A stretch of 64,000 bases of DNA. Origin: Trichosporon coremiiforme. Its lineage: Eukaryota; Basidiomycota; Tremellomycetes; Trichosporonales; Trichosporonaceae. The notes under the pieces were generated by a model that was not told the DNA's origin, searched no databases, and was given only the letters and a program-made list of their open reading frames with translations. The translations under genes and the position numbers were made by a program. Location of the stretch: assembly GCA_039545355.1 (NCBI GenBank), contig BCJJ01000010.1:443085-507084 (forward strand), given 5' to 3'. Of the stretch, positions 33,906 through 44,965 are shown in pieces; the stretch's first letter is position 1, and each line of letters opens with the position of its first letter.

Positions 33906-36547
33906 ATGACGCCGGCAGAATCAAAGCCGGTCCTCCCCATCCCGATTTCGAGGCCGCACCAGACAACACCAGCAGGTGCGTATCCATTGCTCGTAGCGTT
34001 TGGACATACCGGGCCAACTTGGTCTAACGACACCACGACGACTGACTCCGCAGAATCATCCTCGGCCGGGTCCTCTGCCCGTCGCGGGGCCCAGTCCCCG
34101 ACACGATACAAGAAGCGCGGATACGGCCACTCATGCCATGTAAGCTATACCTCCACTTTACTCCACAGGGCCATCCTCCGCACCTTCCTCCGAGCTCCCC
34201 ACTGACATTGACAGGCCTGCCGCGTCCGCAAAGTCAAGTGCGAGGACGGAGAGAACCCGCCCTGCAAGGCGTGCAGAGAGGCGAACACGGTCTGCGAGCA
34301 GGTGCCCAGCAAACGGGCGAAGAAACCGCGCGAGTTCGACCCAGCGATCATCGACGACTTTGAGCGGCGGCTGCAGCGACTCGAATCACTCGCTCACATC
34401 CCCCGTTCGCCACCACCACATGGGTATTCCCCCTCTCCCATCAATGCTCCGGCTCCACTACCGCCTGACTTTGAGCCGCCGGGCAGCTCGCTGCGCGGCG
34501 CCTCCGCACTGCCAGATATAAATGGGCTGCCGGGGGTAGGCGTCAGCGGCGTCGGGAGTGTGGGCAGTGTGGGTGGCGGCATGCGTGACTTCGAGGGCAG
34601 CGGGAGCAACAGCGCCAGCGCCAGCGGCGAGGTGGAGCTTGGCCGACCGCAGTACCACCTCGGCACAGCCAAGCGGCCAGTGTACCACGGCGAGCTGAGC
34701 ATGTTCGAGGACCCCGATGGCCGACCCTCGGCGGCCGCGTCGCCGACGCACGAGGAGGCTTCACCGCAGGTCTGGAGCGAGGAGCGATTGCGAGCCGCGG
34801 CGCGTCTCAGGCATCGCTACGCCGACCCAGAGGATGGCGAGGCGTGGCTCGACGCGTACTTTTCCTGGGCGTCGCCGGTATACGCTGTCGTGCATCGGCC
34901 GACATTTCTCCGTAAGTAAACTCGCGGCTCGCCGAAAGTGGGGGAGCTGTATGCTGATGTAGCAGGGGACATGGCGCTCGGGGGCCCGTACTTCTCCGAG
35001 TTCCTGCTGATTGTCATCTACTGCACGGGCATTCGCCTCACGTACAGCATGGACGAGGCCGAGCGCACACAGAAAGGCGAGCACTACGTCAACCTCGCGA
35101 TGAACATGCTGGCCGACCAGGTCATGGGCCCGGGGCGAATATGCACTATTCGTGAGTAAGCGCCGGGTGAAGTGAGGCGAAGCGCAGCGCATTGTTGTAG
35201 CAGCTTAGCGCTCACCTCGACACGATGGTGTAGGCGACTGCCGAGATCTAAGGCTGTTATTAACCCCTCGCAGAAGCGCTGCTTGGACTGTCGGGACGAC
35301 AATGCGCGCTCGGCCGGACGAACCAGGCCTGGATGCTTGCGGGCATGGCAATAAGGATGATGCAGGACATGGGCCTGCACCTGGCGGTCGGGGACGAGTC
35401 CCGCTTCAGCCAGGAGGACCGGGACATGCGGCGGCGGATCTACTGGTCCGCATACTGCTGGGACAAGACACTGGCGCTCACCTTGGGTCGGGAGCCGTCC
35501 CTCCTCCTCCGAGCGGGTCTCCGGCCCGACATCATCCCCCCGGACGCGGACGACGAGCTCCTGTGGTCCCCGGCCCTGCCGCCTGGCAAGGCGCTCCCGA
35601 TGGGCCAGTACCCCGCGCAGCCATTACTCAAGTCCTTCTGCCTGCGCCACTTTGCGGCTCTGAACATCCAGCTCGAGTCCATTATTGCCAACATGTACTC
35701 TCCGGGGAGTGCGCACGCGCGCTCGCATCAGTATCTGTCCATGGCGATCGAGCGTTTGGAAGCTTGGAGGCGGCAGCTGCCATCCGAGTTGAAGCTGGAG
35801 GCAGGAAACTTGCCGCTCTTCAGCCCGCCGACGAACATCATGATCCTCAATATGCTGTACCACGCCATGCGTATCCTCATCTACCGCCCCCTGCTTACCG
35901 CGAATAACCGCTCTGGCCCAAGTTCAGCGCTGAATCATTGCCGCTCAGCGGCTATCGGGATCCACGAGCTGCTCAGCCTGTGGGGACGGACATTCGGACA
36001 CACGTGCCTGCACTATCTGCTGCTGTACTGCTGCTTCCTGAGCGCGTGCGTCGACATCATCCTGATCCGGACGGGGTCGGCGTTCATCCGCGCCGAAGCG
36101 CTGCAGCGTGTGCATCTCTGTCTCGAGATCCTCGAGACTGCCTCGATGCAAGGACCAGGCATTAAGCGCGGGATCCGCAGCATTCACACGCAGCTGAACA
36201 GGGCGAGCGAGGAGTTCCAGCAGCAGCAACAGCAGGCGCAGCACTCGCGCCATCGCCACCGGGATCGTGAGCGGCACGACCGCGACCCCCAAGGACCAGG
36301 GACCAACAGTTCGATGGGGTTAGACACTCCAGCCGGGCCGGCAACGGGCCAGACACAGATCTCCGACAGCAGCTCCATGATCCTCCCCAGTCCGCAGGAC
36401 GTGAACGGGATCTGGTTCGATGGCGGCGACGTCTGGGACAACACGAATCTGCTCCAGATCCTCGGCCCAGCGCCGCTGAACACGGAGGATCCGTTCAGTT
36501 TCGCCCTCGACAATCTGGACAACAACGGAGGGTTCAACCTGTACTAG
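33906..36547 (+). CDS. Zn2Cys6 transcription factor with Fungal_trans domain
   Basis: Five exons: 33906-33975, 34054-34139, 34215-34911, 34966-35151 and 35274-36547, giving 770 residues. The first intron (78 nt) keeps the frame either way, so a 796-residue form is also possible, but its donor, CTAAC branch and CAG acceptor look genuine. The zinc cluster is interrupted by intron 2: SCH/ACRVRKVKCEDG then CKACREANTVC. Ser/Pro/Gly-rich linker follows, then the Fungal_trans region (SPVYAVVHRPTFLRDM, QALLGLSGRQCALGR, MAIRMMQDMGLHL, RRRIYWSAYCWDKTLALTLGR). The tail has a Gln run and an acidic, Asn-rich end that could activate transcription. Neighbours are a DAO oxidoreductase and an organic-anion transporter, plausible targets. 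Confidence 0.9.
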
Positions 36548-36931
36548 ACAGCAGACAGCGGCCGATAGCGGCAGCGGCCGATAGCGGTGCTGAAGGTGGT
36601 CAGAAGATAGCAAGCACATAGACATCGAACATAGAGCGAGAGAAGGAGAGATATGCATAGCGTTTATTGCTAGTTGATTAATGATGCTGGCGCATACGTG
36701 CGCAAATGAGGAATACAAAACTGAAGTGGGAGTGAAAAGTAGCCCGAAAGATGTCTAGCCTAGAGATCCAAGATTCGATGCCTGGAAGAGATATGAGAAA
36801 GATAGAATGGGGAGATGCTTTTGTTTGAGCTGCCCTGAGCTCGTCGCTGGGGACACTTGCGCATGTCATGTCCGCGGGGCTCGCTGAGCTCGTGTGCGGA
36901 GCGGACGCTCGCGACGCCCGCGTCTGCTCGC
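36548..36931. other. Convergent 3' region with a 16-bp tandem repeat
   Basis: 384 bases between converging genes. CAGCGGCCGATAGCGG occurs twice in tandem at 36556-36587 just after the stop codon. Nothing else is recognised. Confidence 0.6.
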
Positions 36932-38531
36932 CTACAGGGCATGCTTGATATCGTTCGGTCCCATGCGGCGATTCTCGCGTACGAGGCACCACCTGAGCAA
37001 GAAGCTGAGGCAGATGCAGAGGAGGACCATAATGGCGCTGACAGTGAAGGCTGGAATGTACCGGGGCCCATACTTGGGCGGGTAGAGGTAGGGGCTCCAG
37101 ATCTGGGCCATGTTGCCGAACGCATTGATTGTGCCGTACGCGATTGCGCGTGAGGTGCGAGGGCGCGGGAACGTGCTCGCGATCCAGGCGAGGAAGACTG
37201 TGAAGGACGATGAGAGACCACCAGTCATGAAGAAGATAGAGAGGTAGCGTGGGGCGAGGGCTGTTGTGCTCGCGGCGATGATGAAGCCGATAATCGCGAG
37301 TACCATGGGAATCGTGTAGTGGATGCAGCGCTCGCGGAAGCGGTCGCTCGAGTACGAGACGATCAGCTCCGTGATAGCCGGCACGCAGTAAGGAGGCGCC
37401 GTGAGGAGGAGGGTGGTGACGCGGGATCGGCCGAACTGGGCAATGACGGTCGGTACGAAACTGCTGTATCCTCCTGCAGTCGTCATTGTCGCGTAGATGA
37501 GGGCCATGAGCCAGACCTTGTAGTCGCTCCAGGTACGCAGGAAGCGCTGCTTCATGGGCATGTCGTCATCAAAGTCCTCGACGCCGACGTCGCGCTTCAG
37601 GCGGAACTGGGCGAGCTTGCGCTCCTGCTCCGTCAGCCACCACGTCGATCCGGGGAAGTCGGGGAGGATCGCCATGGCGCAAAGACCGACGAAGACGGTG
37701 ATGGCGCCCTCGATGATGAAGAGCCAGCGCCAGGACTCCTTCCCCCGCGCCCCGTCCAAGCCGCCCTGGATGCCTGCTGCGATCAAACCGGCCCACGCGC
37801 CCGAGAGGTGCGCGCCAGTGTAGAGGATGGAGGTGCGGAACGCGAGCTCGCGCTTCGTGTACCATGACGAGAGCAGGAAGAGGCAGCCCGGGAAGAACGG
37901 GGCTTCAAGCATGCCCAGGAAGAATCGCGTCACGATCAGGTGCGAGTAGTCGTTCGCGATGCCCGTCAGCGCAGACACCATACCCCACAGCATGACGAAG
38001 CACGCGAGGTAGATCGACGGGCGCTTAATCTTGGACATGACAATGTTGGATGGGATCTGGCCGAGAATGTACCCGCAGAAGAAGACGGAGAGCGCCGTGT
38101 TGAAGTTCTGCCCCTTCATGCCGAGGTCCTTCTCGATGCCCTGGACGCGGGCGAGGCTGTCGTCAGTTAGGTGCTTGGTCGTGTGCGCCGAGCCGTTCAG
38201 CCCCAGAGGGCCCAGAGGGCCCAGACGCAGAGAAACATGGTCGCGCCTTCCGTGTGAGACATCCCGGACGAGTCACTCACGAGAGAGCGTTGCGGTCGAG
38301 GTAGTTCAGAATCAGCAGCAGGAACAGCACCGGCATCATATGCAGGTCGATCTGGACGTTAGCGTGCATGGGTGCATGGGTGTTGGAGCTCACCTTCCAT
38401 CGCAGTTTGCGGACGGCGTACTGATACTCCTCTTCTGCGAGGCCGAGGGGCTGGACGTCGAGAGCGTCGTGGTCGAGCGCCGCGTCGGCGGGCGTGAGGG
38501 CCGGCTTTTCGTCGTACACGGGGGCGCTCAT
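36932..38531 (-). CDS. MFS transporter, allantoate permease (ACS) family
   Basis: Three exons on the minus strand, 38531-38394, 38351-38281 and 38156-36932, encode 477 residues. Family signatures: LNYLDRNALS at helix 1, LGQIPSNIVMSKI, ARFFLGMLEAPFFPG-like TRFFLGMLEAPFFPG, SSWYTKRELAFRTSILYTG, GWRW-type SWRWLFIIEG, and NAFGNMAQIWSPYLYPP. Twelve hydrophobic segments are expected, as in Dal5-type plasma-membrane symporters of small organic anions. Intron 2 (124 nt) contains a short direct repeat CCCAGAGGG. A TATAAAT box lies about 75 bases before the start. It converges with the Zn2Cys6 gene, which may control it. Its sequence is distinct from the transporter at 8.5 kb, so it is not a recent copy. 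Confidence 0.93.
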
Positions 38532-40505
38532 CGTCTTGCTTCTGTCGCTGTCGAGACTTGAGGGCTTTGTGGGGAAGAAGTCTCGTGAGCAGCAAGCATG
38601 CGGAGATTTATAGTTGGGGGCGGCTCTGGTTCGGCACCGTCGTCAAAAGTTCATAGCCGCGAACAGTGTCCGCTGCGCTGAGCTGGGTCCTTTGCCGTGC
38701 CGGATGTAGTGGGGTATCACAAGAAACCGAGACCGAGATCCAAGGAGTGATGCCCTTGCGCTAGTGTGCGAGACAGCCAGTGAGAGCCAGTGAGAGCCAG
38801 TGAGAAGAGCCCAGGCTACGTGCGTTGGGCAAGCGATTTGGACAATCTGCAGGTGGCGCCGTGCTCGTAAAGGGAAATTCCTGAAAATCTAAGAAGATGC
38901 CGCCGGACTGCAGCGCACCGGGAGAGCCGTTGGGCGACGGAGGGCCGATAAAGTTTCAGCAAGGGATCAAAGATAGCACACCGCAATCAGCTGCCGTTCG
39001 ACGACGCTCCAAACCCAGGTACACTGCCCGAGCCCATGTTTGCTCAACCTGGCAAATCGCGACGTCGGAATATCTTGGCTCCACCTGACACGACACTGAC
39101 TCGATCTCTTCGTCTTCACTGACATCGTCCCTGGGCTCTCCCTCCTTTCCTCCCCATTCCCCCATCGCGAGGTCGCCGCAACCTACGCGCCTACGGCACG
39201 GCACCACGCCAGCCGAGTCGGGACCGGCAAACCCACATGCCGCCAAATGACATGCACCCATGCCGTAGGTTATCCCCCCGAGTGTCCGTCTTGGGCGGTG
39301 CACCTGTCTCATGACGTGCAGCCTGTGGCCCACGGCCCTTGGGCAGCGTACTCCGGCTCTTCACGGATAGCCACCGGACGCCTTTACGGATTCGTGTGCA
39401 TTTGTTATTCTCGTCCACGGTCATCCGTGTCTCCGTAGCTCCAGTAGTCTCCGTAGTGCACCCAAGGCTGCCAGCAGCCCGCCCGGATCATCCGGTCACC
39501 CCAAAGCAGATCTTGGCGGCTCAGCGCTATGGCGAGGAATGCAGCAGCACGCTGCGAATTCCGCCAACGCCTCGTCACAACTGGTGCGGAAACGGGCATC
39601 CGACGTCTTGGAATCGCACATCAAGAAACGCCTCTCGATCTCGCACACTGTTCTTACCGGTCCCTCTGTCCTCGGCATCCCCACTGCCGGCGGCAGCAAG
39701 AGGAACAAAGGAATGCCCTGTTTCGCCGCAAGGGAGTCAACGCAGCTGGTGCTGTGGACAAGTGACGAACCCAGACCGGTCAGACACCGGATGCCCCAGC
39801 GAAGAGACACATGCCCAACGATCACCGTGCCTCTCTGCCAGCTGATTGGGATACGGCGTCTTCCCCATCTGGGCAGCCTGGAGAGCCGCCGGCGGATCTC
39901 CAAGCTGTGGGGAGGGGTCTGCCGGCGACGTGGGGTGGTGGCGAGGAGCGATCTAGGAGTGCCGATGCGAGATTAGAACAGCGGCATACAAAGGCGCGGG
40001 CAGAAATGACCGAGCGCAATGCATGCCCAGGTTTCGACATTTTTCGGGGTCATCCGCATCAGCCTGTCCTGAGCTTGCCTGGCCCATGCCATGTTTCCAT
40101 CTGGGAACCAGTGTTCCACCTCAACGTATCATCCACAAAGGATGCATGGTGGCAAGCGACAAGCTGGTGCAGACCGAGCTCGGCGTCGTGCAGTGTGACG
40201 CTAACGGAGGATGTGATGGGCGACGACGGGGCCAAAAACGTGGCAATCGAGGGAAAGAGGGAAGCGCGACGCACAGCCTTGCAAACCAGGCCCACCTATG
40301 CTACCTTGCTTCCTCGCCATCGCCCATCGCTCACTCGCACTTTCTCTCACCCTCGTCCTCCGTCTCTCCTTCTCTTCCCTCTTCCCTCTTCCCTCTGCAC
40401 GACCGCACGACCAAACGCTCCCACCTCTCCAAAACCCAACGCGACCACAAAAACGCGTTCCCCAGTTTCTTCCGCCGCCCAAACACTGACGATCACCGCT
40501 TAAGC
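38532..40505. other. Intergenic region with a 10-bp tandem repeat
   Basis: About 2 kb without a supportable gene. GCCAGTGAGA is repeated three times at 38776-38805. The last 150 bases are CT-rich and look like the 5' leader of the next gene. Confidence 0.5.
38605..38613 (-). promoter_or_regulatory. TATA box of the MFS gene
   Basis: Minus-strand CTATAAATC lies roughly 75 bases upstream of the ATG at 38531, a typical distance for a TATA element in fungi. Confidence 0.55.
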
Positions 40506-41563
40506 ATGTCGGACGCTCAGCTTGCTGGTCCCACGCCGGCCCCCGTCCCGGGAGACTACTACTACGGTCTCGAACGACGACAGGACCCCCAGCAGGGCGG
40601 GGACAACAACAACGGCGGTAACAACAATGGGGGCAACAACGCCGGAAACAACAATGGCAACAACAACAACAACCAGGGCCAGAATGGGGGGAACAACAAC
40701 GGCAACCAGAACGGTGGTAATAACAACAACCAGAACGGAGGAAACAACAACAACGGCGGCAATGCCAACGGCAACCAGGCGAGCAGCAACAGCGGCAACA
40801 ACGGCAACAACAACAACAACAACAACAACAACCGCCCGACGACGACCGGCAACTCGACGTCGTTAAAGATCCCTCAGTCGGCGCCGGCGGGCAGCATCGT
40901 CATGATCCAGCCGGCATCCTCGGCGAGCCAGAGCTACTACAAGATTGCGTCTGGGGAGGACATCACGTTCAAGTGGAACTTTACGAACGTGCTCGCGACG
41001 CCCGAGTCGATCACGGTTGTGGCCTACTGCGCGGACAACAACGTCGAGTACAAGGTCGGCCCCACCGACGGCTCGTCCAACACGCTGCCTGGCAAGGCGA
41101 CGCAGGTCGTCTGGAATCCGTATGAGTGGCAGCTGCAGCCCGTCCCGACGCCCTTCCAGCAGGCGACGTACACGCTCAAGATCTTCGACGAACGCGGAAC
41201 AGGCGTCGCCCTCAAGGCAGGATACCTCACGCCGTACACCGGTACCAAGTTTGGCATGTACATGCCCCAGGCTTACACGCCTTTCCCTGGTGAGTACGAG
41301 AGAGCAGGCGAAGCGAGCAAGCGAGCCTCTGCGATCCCTTGTCGTAGTGAAGTGTCACAGAAGCCACCTGTACCACTACGCGTCGGACGGCGCGTCCACC
41401 ATAGTCGCAGCTGAAGCGATCGTCCAGTGCAAGCTGACAAACAGAATGGAAGTGCGCGACGTGCAACGCGGCGATCGCGCAGCTCTCGGAACCGGCCGGT
41501 CTCAGCATCTTCGTTTCGCTCTTTGTCATGCTTGTCTCGGCCTGGGGCATTCTGCGCCGTTAA
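40506..41563 (+). CDS. DUF7137-type protein with Asn/Gly repeat and C-terminal membrane segment
   Basis: Two exons, 40506-41289 and 41445-41563 (155-nt intron), encode 300 residues. After a short leader and a possible Kex2-like ERRQ site come about 85 residues of Asn/Gly-rich repeat (about 36-122), encoded largely by AAC and GGC. Then follows a domain with SAPAGSIVMIQP, YYKIASGEDITFKWNFTNV, QVVWNPYEW, TYTLKIFDERG and GTKFGMYMPQAYTPF. The splice adds EWKCATCNAA and a final hydrophobic helix, SIFVSLFVMLVSAWGIL. This order matches fungal DUF7137 proteins, which are cell-surface and of unknown function. No signal peptide follows the chosen ATG, which is odd for the family; an upstream exon was sought and not found. 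Confidence 0.82.
40805..40833 (+). repeat. AAC trinucleotide tract
   Basis: A near-perfect run of AAC codons encodes polyasparagine within the DUF7137-type protein; it is likely to vary in length between strains. Confidence 0.8.
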
Positions 41564-42470
41564 CGACGTCTACCTTTGCATCAACGCCTACGACATAACC
41601 TCACCACCAAGCCCCCACTTCCCGCAAGGGACAGGACTTTGCATTATATACTACGACCAGTGACGCCGTGTATGTACATAGATTTTCATTGTCACGCGCG
41701 AGCGAGCGGAGCGAGCGCATCACGAGCGAAGCGAGTGTGTCGAGCTCACTTGACAGAACGAGAGCAGCGAGCGGCGTGGTGAATGGGGCCGCCAAGGTGG
41801 AAATGAAGTCGACGAGGGCCGACAGGTTTGTCACTGGACCGTCTGTGCTGTTTTCGTCGACCTGCGTGACCCGTCTCCAGGCAATCGGCAAGCTCGGCAT
41901 GCCTGTACGGAAAACTGGACGCGCTGACAGCGTCAGAGCCTGCGCGTGACAATCTAATCGCGAGGAGGCACTGACGAGCAGTACTGCATACTGCAGCTGA
42001 CCCGTCACTGATTCCAGTTCCGCTGTCTAATCCGGGCCGCACACGAGCATTAGCATTCACGAGCATTGCTGCTGATCGCAGAGCGACTCGGCCGACCTGG
42101 TCCTGAGATGATCCGCGGCTCATGTCTGCGCGATTTTTTGGGAACCCTCGCGAGTCCCGAAATCAAAAGAAGAATTCCCCGCAGATCCTGTATCCTGTAT
42201 CTCGCTTGATCCTGCCTCTCAGAGCTGGTTCCGATATCGGAGCCAGGCCGGGACGCTGATCTCTGACCGCAGTGAAAGAGTTTAATGTCCAAAATTCTCT
42301 GACATGAGCCCAGATCGCGCCCAGAATGCTGCGAATGGTTGTCCTACGGGTATCTGATGAGTGTCCTCTTTGATGGGAGTGCCCCATGGTAAAATGAGTG
42401 AGTGATGGTGCCGAGGTTACAGCTTCGCCCCGCCCCTCTTCCACCAGTTGTTGTCCCGACTCTGCTGCTC
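41564..42470. other. Intergenic region, nothing recognised
   Basis: 907 bases. Short GAGCG-type repeats occur near 41697-41770. No gene or RNA supported. Confidence 0.5.
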
Positions 42471-43035
42471 CTACTCCTCCTCGATCCCCTGCAGAATGTC
42501 CGCAGCGATCTTCTCCGCCAGCGCATGGACGACACTCTGCGGGCGACCGGGGGATAGGAGCGCAAAGGCCGAGGCATCAACAACTCTGAGCCTGTTGACA
42601 CCAATCACGCGCGCTTTGGAGTCCACGACGGCAGTCGGATCATCAGCCCTCCCCATCCGGCAGGTCGTCGATACGTGCCACACGGTCATCATGTCGCGCC
42701 TGATGTGGTGCAGGATCTGCTCGTCGCCCTGCACACTAGGGCCAAGGTGATACTCGATCGGATGGGTGAGGACCGGCTCGACCGCGTTCGAGGCAAAGAC
42801 TCGGCGCACACCCTTGTACGCTTGCACGGCGACGTCGGCGTCGGCGGGGTGCGTCAGCCGTCCGGCGTCTATGACGGACTTGTCGCCCATCTTCGAGGAA
42901 CGCAGTGTCAAGGGGCCGCTAACTGGACATGGTGAGAAGTTTGACACTAGGTTGGGCAAGACGTATTCAGTGGCATAGGGCGGCGGGTTATGTTGCAATA
43001 GAGCAATGAAGTAGCAGAGGACGAAGCGCAGTTCT
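42471..43035 (-). pseudogene. Truncated GMC oxidoreductase, C-terminal domain only
   Basis: The minus-strand frame reads GPLTLRSSKMGDKSVIDAGRLTHPADADVAVQA in separate blocks, then MMTVWHVSTTCRMG, VVDSKARVIGVNRLRVVDASAF and SVVHALAEKIAADIL, the C-terminal substrate domain of glucose-methanol-choline oxidoreductases. The flavin-binding N-terminal half (GxGxxG, GGSSxxN) is missing: nothing like it lies upstream. The second catalytic residue is also lost: the usual HPQS/NPQ is GRPQS here. The remaining frame is still open for over 170 codons, so loss looks recent, or the piece was moved here by recombination. It is not derived from the GMC gene at 55.6 kb in any obvious way. Confidence 0.75.
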
Positions 43036-43483
43036 GGAGAAGGAAGGTGTGCGGCTGTGGTCGACATCGTCCTCCTGAATGGGACCTCCATCACCCAGGT
43101 CAGGTCCTGTTGGTGGATCACGTGAAGCCCTAGGGGTCTCCACGTGGAGAAGGTATGTGGTGCCTGAATCCCCTGTTCCAGCCATGTCGGAATCGTCTCC
43201 GTGTTCCACTTCCTTTGTCATCTTGACGCCTCCTCTCTCGGCAAGATCTCGTGAGAAGTATTGGCACCACGCATATGCACTCCTGTGAACAGATTCATCC
43301 CCCCGTTTCCGACGGTGCCCGTGAGTCAGCAGCAGCAACCCCGGATCTCGACCTCGGCCAACTTGATCGTACGCCGATGTGACACCCATTCCGTCATTGC
43401 TTCCATAAATTCGCCGGCATCGAGTCAAGCTCAGTCACCGACACACGGCGAGAGCGACCGATCGACCAACCGACTTCTTTTGA
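43036..43483. other. Intergenic region, nothing recognised
   Basis: 448 bases between the GMC relic and the MDR gene. No flavin-domain remnants were found in any frame. Confidence 0.5.
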
Positions 43484-44583
43484 ATGCTTCCTCGTTCTCA
43501 ACCGCGCACCATCCTCTCTACCCTCCTCAGACACTTCAACACCAGAATGTCCGTTCCCTCCGAGTCCAAGGCGGTCATCCAGCCCGATCCGGCGTCGACG
43601 CACCTCGAATCGACCACCCTGCCCATTCCCAAGGCGACGGAGAGCGAGCATCTCATCTACGTCTACGGCACATCGCCCTGTCTCGGTGAGCTGGGGTGGG
43701 AGAAGAGCTTCCCCGCTTTGTTCAAGGAGCGCAAGGCTCGCGTGCCGGGCACTGAGGGTGCCGGCGTCATCGCGACCGCCCCCGAGGGCTCGCACTTCAA
43801 GCCCGGCGATGCTGTGATGTGGCGCAACAACGCCTGGATGTGGGGAAGTCTGCGCGGTGTCACCGCCATCCTGGAGGAGAACATCGCCCCTAAGCCTGAT
43901 TGCCTGTCCTGGGCTGAGGCGGCCGCGACCCCTCTCTCGACGCTGACGGCATGGGACGGAGTGTTCACCCACGGCCCGCTCGATCCCGCCGCGCTCGAGG
44001 CCGACACCGCTGCCCGCAAGAAGAACGAGGGCTACCGTGTCCTCATTACCGGCGCCAGCGGAGGCGTCGGCGGCTGGGCCGTCCGTCTCGCTGCTGCTGC
44101 CGGCGCCCACGTCATCGGCTTCGGCGGCGGTGCGGCAGCCGATGGTTGCAAGAGGGACGGTGCCGAGGCATACCTCGACTACAAGAAGGACGACCTCGCC
44201 CTTCTCCCCGAGAAGGTCGACCACATCTTCGACTGCACCGGCCGCGACACTGAGAAGGGCTGGGCCGTCCTGAAGGACAACGGCAGCTTCGTCTCCGTCT
44301 GGTGAGTCACGCCGCTCAGAACTTGCCAAGAAAGCTGACCTCCAGCATCGACCCCAACTCGACCAAGCCCGAGGGCAAGCCCGTCAAGGACGCCAAGTGG
44401 TTCCTCGTGGAGCCCAGCGGGACGAACCTGGCGCGTATTTCCAGCCTCATCCAGCAGAAGGGCTGGAAGCCTGTCCTCGATTCGGTCGTGCCGTACGACC
44501 AGTTCCAGCAGGCGTACGACAAGGTCGACTCAGGAAAGACGCGCGGTAAGATTGTCATTGCTGTCCACCAGGATGCGGCTTGA
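43484..44583 (+). CDS. MDR-family zinc-free dehydrogenase / enoyl or quinone reductase-like
   Basis: Two exons, 43484-44301 and 44346-44583 (44-nt intron), encode 351 residues from the first ATG or 330 from the second (43547). Features: VPGTEGAGVIATAPEGSHFKPGDAV (GroES-like fold), WAEAAATPLSTLTAWDGVF, the cofactor motif ITGASGGVGGWAVRLAAAAGAHVIGF, and DHIFDCTGRD. The zinc cysteines of ADHs are absent. Family knowledge: NADPH-dependent reduction of enals, enones or quinones, similar to fungal ToxD-like proteins. The first 21 residues (MLPRSQPRTILSTLLRHFNTR) are Arg-rich without acidic residues and could form a mitochondrial presequence, so the two ATGs may give mitochondrial and cytosolic forms. 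Confidence 0.88.
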
Positions 44584-44965
44584 GCTCGTGCAGGTCGTTC
44601 ATGCTGTCAAAAAGGAGCGAACAAAGCGTCGCTCTAGGTTGTCATGTTTCATAGGTAGCTGGTAGTCCAATCATGAAGTGTATTGAAAGGGTTCAGCTCA
44701 TTTAGCTCGCGACGCGTACACACCTGCACACATCATCTAGACCTCCACTAATGTTTGCCCCCGTCGTGACAGGAGTCCATTGTCGTTTCAACGATTCCTT
44801 CCTTGTTGACACCATCAACGAGTAGAGCATGACAACCATTTCGAGACGACCTTCACCACCCGCTGCCCGATAGTCGACACTCTCATCGCGTCATCGTGGG
44901 GGTTTCCTGTTCCCGGTGGATTCGCGTCGACTCGACTCGATAGCGACAGAAGCTGCAGGTCCGAC
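44584..44965. other. Intergenic region, nothing recognised
   Basis: 382 bases; presumed promoter of the following gene. No clear TATA box or repeat. Confidence 0.5.

Noticed and set aside
40023..40505. Upstream extension of the DUF7137 frame to 40023
   Set aside because: The extra 161 codons are CT-rich leader sequence without a signal peptide or family similarity; the ATG at 40506 is the better start.
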